Positions 1-5,734 of a stretch of 43,481 nt of DNA are shown here, one piece after another (the stretch's first letter is position 1; each line of letters opens with the position of its first letter). Origin of the DNA: JAZGER01 sp036480335 (GTDB lineage: Bacteria; Pseudomonadota; Gammaproteobacteria; DSM-19610). The stretch covers positions 1-43,481 of the forward strand of contig JAZGGH010000079.1 in the NCBI GenBank assembly GCA_036480335.1, read 5' to 3'. The notes beneath the pieces are model-generated. The model ran no database searches and was not told where the DNA came from. It worked only from the letters and a program-made list of their open reading frames with translations. The translations under genes were made by a program, and so were the position numbers.

Positions 1-34
1 TTGTTGGGCTTCGCAAGCTCAGCACCAACCTACA
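1..34. repeat. Partial copy of dispersed GTAGGTTGG palindrome
   Basis: The window opens inside a palindrome: GTTGG at 3-7 pairs with CCAAC at 25-29, followed by CTACA. The same core is found at 18673-18704 and 33963-33996. The left part is cut by the window edge. It sits 3' of dsbD, which reads leftward, so it may also act as a 3' hairpin for that transcript. The sequence further right (35-65) resembles the right flank of the 18639-18748 copy (AATCATCTCAGGTT against AATCAGAGGTTCC). Confidence 0.6.
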
Positions 35-82
35 TCTAATCCGCAATTTTAATCATCTCAGGTTTATGTAAGTGACATTCGC

Positions 83-2359
83 TTATAGCCCTGCTATATG
101 CGCGATAAATTCGCCAGGCTTTTTGAAGCCAACTAGCTGCAGTTCGGGTCTTTTCTGGCCCTGCTTATCATAGAAAATAATGCTCGGCGGGCCGATGATG
201 CCGAAGTGTTTCATTAATGCCTTGTCGGTTTCATCATTGTCCGTTACATCAGCCTGTAGTAGCGTCATGTGTTGTGTGGCCTGTTTTACATCGGCATTAC
301 CAAAGGTGTATTTTTCCAGTTCCTTGCAGGAGATGCACCAGTCTGCATAAAAATCCAGCATGACCGGTTTTCCCTGTTCGCTTGCCAGCTTGAGTTCGCG
401 CTCCAGGTCGTCAATCGTTTTAATCTGCTTGAAGGCCATATGCGTTTGCGTGCTCTGCTGGGTGCCGCCGCCTGCATGCAGGTTAGCTAGTGGCCTGAAA
501 GGATCGCTACCGCCACTGGCGGCACCGATCAGTAACAGGGCGCCGTAGAGCAGCGCCATCAATCCAGTACCTTTCCAGAGTTTTTTCCAGCCGGAAGCGC
601 CTTCGGACAGAGGTTCAATGGCTCCCATGTAGATTGCAGATATGATCAGCAGGGCTGCCCATAACAGCAGGGTGATCGCTCCAGGCAGGATACGTTCCAG
701 CATCCAGATGGCAACACCGAGTAACATGACGCCAAACACAGCCTTGATGACTTCCATCCAGCCACCTGCTTTGGGTAGCAGCTTGCCGGCACCGGTGCCA
801 ATGGCAATCAGGGGTGCGCCCATCCCCAGGCTGAGGGCAAACAATGCCATGCCGCCGAGCACGGCATTACCCGTCTGGCCGATATAGATCAGAGCGCCGG
901 CTAACGGTGCAGCAACACAGGGGCCAACGATCAGCGCCGACAGAAAGCCCATGATAGCCACACCGGCCAGGCTGCCGCCTTTCTGTTCGTTGCTGATAGT
1001 GGTGAGCTTGTTCTGGATAAAGGACGGCATTTGCAGTTCATAAAATCCGAACATGGAAAGTGACAGCAGGGCAAACACGGCTGCGAATGCAGATAATATC
1101 CAGGGGTTCTGGAAAGCGGCCTGTAGATTTTCACCAAACAGACCTGCGATGACGCCGATAGCGGCATAGGTCGTCGCCATGGCGAGAACATACACAGTTG
1201 AGAGGATGAAGCCGCGTCGCGTAGTCATCTGTTCGCCTTCACCAACGATAATGGATGACAGAATCGGGATCATCGGAAATACGCAAGGTGTGAATGCCAG
1301 CAACAGACCGAAACCGAAGAAGGCGAGCAGTGTGGTGGCGATATTGCCACTCGCCAGCCGTTTGGCGATGCTGTCCTGTTCGCTGAGTAAGGCAGCAGTG
1401 CCTGCTGTATCAGTGCCAGCGCCTGCGTCTGTATTCAAGTCTGCTACTGTATTCATGCTGGTCGGTGCAGTCGCTGCTTCGGCGGCAGGAATCAGAAAGC
1501 TGAGTGTTTTTTTAATCGGCGGATAGCAGACGCCGAGTTTTTCTTCACAACCCTGAAAGGTAAAGGTGACATTAATTTTCTCGCTATCGGTGCTGGTTCG
1601 GTTTAGCGGGATAGTTGCCTGTGTTCGTGTATGAAACACTTCGACACTGCCAAAAGCCTCATCTTGTTTGGTTTCGCCCGCCGGCAGTTTAGCCGCCTGC
1701 AGGGAAATGTTGTTGCTGTCCGTGGAGAATTTGAATTTATCTTTATACAGGTAATAACCATCTGCGATAGACCAGCTGGCTTCAAGCGTATTGGCATCAA
1801 TCACTTTTGCATCAAGCCTGAATGCTTCATCGGCAGGTAGTAGCTCTGTATCTGCACCAAAACCGAAGTTTTTGTTAAGAGAGCTGAGGCCGGTCATTGT
1901 GCTGGCTGTGGCTGCAGCTGCCTGTTGCGGAAAAGTAATTTCAACCGTCTTTTTTTGTGGCGGATAACAGATGCCACGGTCTGCGCAACCTTGTGAAGTT
2001 ACTTGCAACAAGGCTTTGCTAAGAGAAGAGTCTGAACGACTGGTTGGCAGGCTTACCTGAATGTCGCCACGATAGATTTCCATTTTACCGAAGAACTCAT
2101 CCTGTTTGATCTTGCCTTTAGGATAAAGAGGCTCACTAAGACTTACGCCTTCTGTTTTACTGACGAAAGCCAGTTTGCTTCGGTACAGGTAATAACCGTC
2201 TGTGATTTTCCAGTTCAGCAGGATATTGCCATCCTTAATAACCGGACTGGACAGGGCGAAAGCCTGATCGGCAGGTAGCAGGTCATCGTCACCAAACAGA
2301 TCGGCAGACGCTGAAGTATGGAACAGCAGGAGCAGGCAGAAAGAAAGAATGTATTTCAT
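83..2359 (-). CDS. dsbD: Thiol:disulfide interchange protein DsbD with duplicated N-terminal domain
   Basis: DsbD carries electrons from cytoplasmic thioredoxin across the inner membrane to periplasmic DsbC/DsbG and cytochrome c maturation proteins. The 758-residue protein has a signal peptide (about 1-19), then two tandem DsbD-alpha domains (about 20-140 and 170-290), each with the family Cys pair before YPP (C125/C131 and C271/C278). The membrane beta domain (about 340-615) has the paired cysteines C359 (in FTPCVFP) and C481 (in VGPCVAAP). The C-terminal thioredoxin-like gamma domain has WCISC (C675/C678). The E. coli protein is about 565 residues with a single alpha domain, so the extra length is the second alpha domain plus linkers. 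Its start overlaps the cutA stop by 4 bases, implying co-translation. The overall call is very secure. Confidence 0.96.
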   Translation of the reverse strand: MKYILSFCLLLLFHTSASADLFGDDDLLPADQAFALSSPVIKDGNILLNWKITDGYYLYRSKLAFVSKTEGVSLSEPLYPKGKIKQDEFFGKMEIYRGDIQVSLPTSRSDSSLSKALLQVTSQGCADRGICYPPQKKTVEITFPQQAAAATASTMTGLSSLNKNFGFGADTELLPADEAFRLDAKVIDANTLEASWSIADGYYLYKDKFKFSTDSNNISLQAAKLPAGETKQDEAFGSVEVFHTRTQATIPLNRTSTDSEKINVTFTFQGCEEKLGVCYPPIKKTLSFLIPAAEAATAPTSMNTVADLNTDAGAGTDTAGTAALLSEQDSIAKRLASGNIATTLLAFFGFGLLLAFTPCVFPMIPILSSIIVGEGEQMTTRRGFILSTVYVLAMATTYAAIGVIAGLFGENLQAAFQNPWILSAFAAVFALLSLSMFGFYELQMPSFIQNKLTTISNEQKGGSLAGVAIMGFLSALIVGPCVAAPLAGALIYIGQTGNAVLGGMALFALSLGMGAPLIAIGTGAGKLLPKAGGWMEVIKAVFGVMLLGVAIWMLERILPGAITLLLWAALLIISAIYMGAIEPLSEGASGWKKLWKGTGLMALLYGALLLIGAASGGSDPFRPLANLHAGGGTQQSTQTHMAFKQIKTIDDLERELKLASEQGKPVMLDFYADWCISCKELEKYTFGNADVKQATQHMTLLQADVTDNDETDKALMKHFGIIGPPSIIFYDKQGQKRPELQLVGFKKPGEFIAHIAGL

Positions 2360-2691
2360 GATGTTTTATCCAGGCAAGTGTTAATCCACTGTAAATAGTC
2401 GGGCAAACCCGTGCATATTGGGAGTGCTATAATCTCGGGAAGTTCGTAGGGATGCAACTGTTGCAGACGCGTTTGCAGATCTTTATATACATCAGCGCGT
2501 GTTTTTATAATCAGCAGGCATTCCTCGTCATGTTGAATGCCATTATCCCATTGATAAGTTGATAGAATCTCCGGTATCAGGTTGACGCAGGCTGCCAGTT
2601 GTTCTTTCACCAGAATTGTGGCGATTTGCTTGCCACTATTTCTGTCAGGAACGCTACTGAAAACAAGTTGATGGCTTTGACTGTCGTGCAT
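2356..2691 (-). CDS. cutA: CutA divalent-cation tolerance protein
   Basis: This 111-residue protein matches the CutA1 family in length (E. coli CutA has about 112 residues) and in its conserved segments: LVFSSVPDRNSGKQIATILV near the start, LAACVNLIPEI in the middle, and a C-terminal region ending with PDYLQWIN. CutA forms very stable trimers with a ferredoxin-like fold. It was linked genetically to copper tolerance in E. coli, but its biochemical role is unclear. Its stop overlaps the dsbD start by 4 bases (ATGA), an arrangement shared with E. coli, where cutA and dsbD are adjacent. The E. coli copper phenotype has been attributed largely to dsbD, so the gene name should not be read as proof of function. 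The divergent upstream region carries FNR/CRP-like sites, but these align better with the plus-strand gene. Confidence 0.93.
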   Translation of the reverse strand: MHDSQSHQLVFSSVPDRNSGKQIATILVKEQLAACVNLIPEILSTYQWDNGIQHDEECLLIIKTRADVYKDLQTRLQQLHPYELPEIIALPICTGLPDYLQWINTCLDKTS

Positions 2692-2764
2692 GGGTGAACC
2701 TTACCGGAATCATTTGCGGGTTTACAGAGCAGAAATCCTGATTGACAGAGGTTTGTACTGTAAC

Positions 2765-2805
2765 TTGATCCAGATCATGTGATTTCTATCACGAACCTCT
2801 AATAT
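2765..2805 (+). promoter_or_regulatory. FNR-type box, overlapping CRP-type palindrome and -10 element
   Basis: TTGATCCAGATCAT (2765-2778) matches the FNR/Anr consensus TTGAT-N4-ATCAA at 9 of 10 positions. TGTGATTTCTATCACG (2778-2793) matches the CRP/Vfr consensus TGTGA-N6-TCACA at 9 of 10. TAATAT (2800-2805) lies about 34 bases from the centre of the FNR box, close to the spacing of a class II FNR promoter (box centred near -41.5). On this geometry the promoter would drive the small gene at 2842. The minus-strand geometry toward cutA shows no good -10. Binding is inferred. Confidence 0.6.
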
Positions 2806-2841
2806 ACAGGCATTAATTGCAATTATCGATTGGAAATATTT

Positions 2842-2958
2842 ATGGATAAAGTGGTAGAACTGTTGCTCAGCTCTCCGATGGGATTGATGTCTTTGTTTGT
2901 TATTCTATTTATGTTGGGAATGGGTGTGTTTTTCGTGATTGTGTTCATGAAAAAATAG
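2842..2958 (+). CDS. Small single-pass membrane protein, DUF3149-like
   Basis: A 38-codon reading frame encodes one hydrophobic helix (about residues 14-35) ending in a short basic tail (FMKK). The N-terminal part (MDKVVELLLSSPMGLMSLFV) resembles the DUF3149 family of very short gammaproteobacterial membrane proteins, which share a GLMSL segment before the helix. A GGAAA sequence lies about 5 bases upstream of the ATG, a modest ribosome-binding site. The gene is directly downstream of an FNR/CRP-type promoter and upstream of fxsA. Small helices of this kind often stabilise or adapt membrane complexes, for example oxidases, but no function is known to me here. The regulatory context suggests low-oxygen expression, which is inference. 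Confidence 0.72.
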   Translation: MDKVVELLLSSPMGLMSLFVILFMLGMGVFFVIVFMKK

Positions 2959-3016
2959 TTTCCGCAGCCTAGCCCCCAGACTTGTATAGCGGTTAGTCTG
3001 CTTGTATTGTGGATCA

Positions 3017-3466
3017 ATGAATCCGTTCAGTCTGCTATTTCTAGCCTTTCTGCTCATACCGCTGATTGAGATCTATTTTTTGATCCATATTGGTGGAGTT
3101 ATCGGCTCCTTACCGACAGTTTTTCTGGTGGTTTTTACAGCGGTACTGGGCGTCTTATTGCTCCGTTATCAAGGTTGGGTAACGCTGAATAATTTCCGCC
3201 AATCCGTGAGTCGCGGTGCCATGCCTGCCATGGAGATCATGGAAGGTGCCTTGTTACTCGTGGCTGGAGCCCTGTTATTAACGCCAGGGTTTTTCACTGA
3301 TGCCATTGGTTTTGCTTTACTCACTCCGCCTTTACGGCGTTACTTTATTCGCCATTTCCTATCTGCAAAAATCCATCCTGCTGGATCTTCTACCCGGCGT
3401 TCTACTGAGAACCGTTCAGCTGACCCGAAAATCATCGAAGGTGAATATCACCGGGAAGATGATTAG
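3017..3466 (+). CDS. fxsA: FxsA family cytoplasmic membrane protein
   Basis: FxsA is an inner-membrane protein whose overproduction relieves F-plasmid exclusion of phage T7 in E. coli. Its normal role is unknown. The 149-residue product has the usual hydrophobic N-terminus (LLFLAFLLIPLIEIYFLI), a second long hydrophobic stretch around residues 25-50, the conserved segment LLRYQGW, and a third helix with GALLLVAGALLLTPGFFTD. It ends in a polar, charged tail. A TTG start 15 bases upstream would add MYCGS; I prefer the ATG at 3017 because homologues begin just before this hydrophobic stretch. The location upstream of groESL matches the arrangement in E. coli and other gammaproteobacteria. Confidence 0.92.
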   Translation: MNPFSLLFLAFLLIPLIEIYFLIHIGGVIGSLPTVFLVVFTAVLGVLLLRYQGWVTLNNFRQSVSRGAMPAMEIMEGALLLVAGALLLTPGFFTDAIGFALLTPPLRRYFIRHFLSAKIHPAGSSTRRSTENRSADPKIIEGEYHREDD

Positions 3467-3486
3467 CGAACCTCTGTAAATTTTTC

Positions 3487-3540
3487 TTGACTCTGTGTGT
3501 TTGATCCCTATTATTAGCACTCACTAGGATCGAGTGCTAA
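3487..3540 (+). promoter_or_regulatory. groESL promoter with CIRCE operator
   Basis: A perfect CIRCE inverted repeat is present: TTAGCACTC (3514-3522), a 9-base spacer, and GAGTGCTAA (3532-3540). This is the classical binding site of the heat-shock repressor HrcA. It overlaps a sigma70-type promoter with TTGACT (3487-3492), a 16-base spacer and TATTAT (3509-3514). Repression by HrcA is established for such sites; hrcA itself is not in the window. Confidence 0.9.
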
Positions 3541-3624
3541 TAATAGCATCTCGAAGTACAGCCGATGCCTGTTTAAAAATGGCATTAAATGGCTAATTAT
3601 TTGTTATTAAAGGAGATTTAAGAT

Positions 3625-3915
3625 ATGAGCCTTCGCCCATTACATGATCGTGTGATTGTAAAGCGCATGGAAGAAGAAACCACATCACCGGGTGGTATCG
3701 TGATTCCTGATTCAGCAACAGAAAAACCCTCTCGTGGTGAAGTGATTGCCGCCGGTAACGGCAAGCGCAATGACAACGGTGAAGTTATCGCCATGGATGT
3801 CAAGGTCGGCGATACCGTTCTGTTTGGTAAATATTCCGGCACCGAAGTGAAATCTGACGGTGACGAACTGCTGGTGATGCGTGAAGACGACATCATGGCA
3901 GTGATTGAAGGTTAA
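3625..3915 (+). CDS. groES: Co-chaperonin GroES
   Basis: This 96-residue protein is the 10-kDa co-chaperonin that caps the GroEL folding chamber in the cytoplasm. It begins MSLRPLHDRVIVKRMEEE, keeps the mobile loop that contacts GroEL (ETTSPGGIVIPDSATEKPS, about residues 18-36) and ends with the typical DDIMAVIEG. A strong ribosome-binding site (AAGGAG) precedes the start. It is the first gene of a two-gene operon with groEL, behind the CIRCE-controlled promoter. The 66-base spacer to groEL holds an imperfect hairpin. Confidence 0.98.
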   Translation: MSLRPLHDRVIVKRMEEETTSPGGIVIPDSATEKPSRGEVIAAGNGKRNDNGEVIAMDVKVGDTVLFGKYSGTEVKSDGDELLVMREDDIMAVIEG

Positions 3916-3949
3916 ATAATCAGAGGTTCTTTAACCTTAGCTGAATTAT
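3916..3949 (+). other. Imperfect hairpin in the groES-groEL spacer
   Basis: AGGTT (3924-3928), loop CTTT, and AACCT (3933-3937) form a short stem. Outer pairings CAG/CTG (3921-3923 with 3941-3943) and ATAAT/ATTAT (3916-3920 with 3945-3949) extend it around small bulges. No T-run follows, so it is not an intrinsic terminator. The left arm contains AATCAGAGGTTC, the end motif of the repeat at 18639-18748, so the hairpin may derive from that repeat family. Confidence 0.45.
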
Positions 3950-3981
3950 TTGCATACATAAATTTTTAGAGGACAAATAAA

Positions 3982-5634
3982 ATGACTGCAAAAGAAGTCA
4001 AATTTTCAAACGAAGCACGCCACCGTATGGTTGCCGGTATCAATATTCTGGCTGATGCTGTTAAAGTTACCCTCGGTCCTAAAGGCCGTAATGTTGTTCT
4101 GGACAAAGCTTTCGGCGCACCAACTGTAACCAAGGACGGTGTTTCTGTTGCCAAGGAAATCGAGCTGGAAGACAAGTTCGAAAACATGGGTGCGCAGATG
4201 GTGAAGGAAGTTGCTTCACAGACATCGGATGTTGCTGGTGACGGTACAACAACGGCGACTGTTCTGGCACAGGCAATCGTGCATGAAGGCATGAAAGCGG
4301 TTGCTGCCGGTATGAATCCGATGGATCTGAAGCGTGGTATCGATAAGGCTGTTATCGTCGCTGTTGACGCTTTGCAGAAATCTTCAGCGCCCTGCGCAGA
4401 TACTAAAGCTATTGCTCAGGTCGGGACTATCTCCGCAAATTCTGATACCAATATCGGTGACATCATTGCGAATGCCATGGAAAAAGTGGGTAAGGAAGGC
4501 GTGATTACGGTTGAAGAAGGTTCTTCACTGGAAAATGATCTGGATGTGGTTGAAGGCATGCAGTTCGATCGTGGTTATCTGTCACCTTACTTTGTGACCA
4601 ACCAGCAGAATATGCAGGCTGAGCTGGAAGAGCCTTATGTATTGTTGTTTGATAAGAAGATCTCAAATATTCGTGATCTGCTGCCTATTCTTGAAGGTGT
4701 TGCCAAGGGTGGTCGTCCGCTGTTGATTATTGCCGAAGACATTGAAGGTGAAGCGCTGGCGACTCTGGTGGTGAACAGCATTCGCGGTATCGTTAAGGTC
4801 TGCTCTGTCAAGGCGCCGGGTTTTGGTGATCGCCGTAAAGCTATGCTACAGGATATCGCTGTGCTTACTGGTGGCCAGGTGATTTCTGAAGAAGTCGGCC
4901 TGTCACTTGAAAAGACCACAGTTGAAGATCTGGGTGGTGCCAAGCGTATTTTGATAACCAAGGAAAATACAACCATCATTGATGGTGCGGGTAATAGCGC
5001 AGAAATCGAAACGCGTGTTAATCAGATTCGTGCCCAGATTGAAGAAGCAACATCGGATTACGATAAAGAAAAACTGCAGGAGCGTGTTGCCAAGCTCGCA
5101 GGTGGCGTTGCCGTGATCAAGGTAGGTGCTGCGACTGAAGTGGAAATGAAAGAGAAAAAAGCCCGTGTTGAAGATGCGCTGCATGCAACTCGCGCTGCCG
5201 TTGAAGAAGGTGTTGTGCCTGGTGGTGGTGTGGCATTGATTCGCGCCCGTTCTGTTATTGAAGGCGTGAAAGGTGATAATCACGACCAGAATGCCGGAGT
5301 CGATATTGCCCTGCGTGCCATGGAAGAGCCATTGCGCCAGATTTGCGCCAATGCGGGCGATGAAGCCTCAGTTATCCTTAATGAGATCGTTAAAGGTAAG
5401 GGTGACTATGGTTACAATGCAGCAACCGGTGAATATGGCAACATGTTGGAAATGGGTATTCTTGACCCAACTAAGGTAACCCGCAGTGCTTTGCAGAATG
5501 CAGCATCTATTGCTGGTTTGATTATCACAACCGAAGCCATGATTGCAGATGCGCCAAAGAGTGATGATGCTGGTGGCGGTGGTGGTGGAATGCCAGATAT
5601 GGGTGGTATGGGTGGTATGGGCGGCATGATGTAA
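3982..5634 (+). CDS. groEL: Chaperonin GroEL
   Basis: This 550-residue protein is the 60-kDa chaperonin subunit, which forms a double ring that folds proteins with GroES and ATP. It shows the family landmarks in order: the ATP-binding VTLGPKGRNV, DGVSVAKEIEL and GDGTTTATVLA in the N-terminal equatorial part; apical-domain segments including RGYLSPYFVTN; the returning equatorial domain with EEGVVPGGGVAL; and the disordered Gly-Met-rich tail ending GGMGGMM. Length and spacing are normal for gammaproteobacteria. A GGAC-containing weak Shine-Dalgarno (AGAGGAC) lies 5' of the ATG. There is a single clear groESL operon here, closed by a strong terminator at 5661-5693. Confidence 0.99.
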   Translation: MTAKEVKFSNEARHRMVAGINILADAVKVTLGPKGRNVVLDKAFGAPTVTKDGVSVAKEIELEDKFENMGAQMVKEVASQTSDVAGDGTTTATVLAQAIVHEGMKAVAAGMNPMDLKRGIDKAVIVAVDALQKSSAPCADTKAIAQVGTISANSDTNIGDIIANAMEKVGKEGVITVEEGSSLENDLDVVEGMQFDRGYLSPYFVTNQQNMQAELEEPYVLLFDKKISNIRDLLPILEGVAKGGRPLLIIAEDIEGEALATLVVNSIRGIVKVCSVKAPGFGDRRKAMLQDIAVLTGGQVISEEVGLSLEKTTVEDLGGAKRILITKENTTIIDGAGNSAEIETRVNQIRAQIEEATSDYDKEKLQERVAKLAGGVAVIKVGAATEVEMKEKKARVEDALHATRAAVEEGVVPGGGVALIRARSVIEGVKGDNHDQNAGVDIALRAMEEPLRQICANAGDEASVILNEIVKGKGDYGYNAATGEYGNMLEMGILDPTKVTRSALQNAASIAGLIITTEAMIADAPKSDDAGGGGGGMPDMGGMGGMGGMM

Positions 5635-5660
5635 TCATTGCTATTCGGTAGTACCCCGAA

Positions 5661-5693
5661 AACCCTGCCTCTTTACAGAGGCGGGGTTTTTTT
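5661..5693 (+). terminator. Rho-independent terminator of groESL
   Basis: AACCCTGCCTCT (5661-5672) pairs with AGAGGCGGGGTT (5677-5688), allowing one G-T pair, around a 4-base loop. It is followed by an uninterrupted T-run to 5693. It lies 27 bases after the groEL stop. Confidence 0.92.
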
Positions 5694-5734
5694 ATGCGAG
5701 TGTGAAGGATATTATCCACCCTACGGAGGTACAC

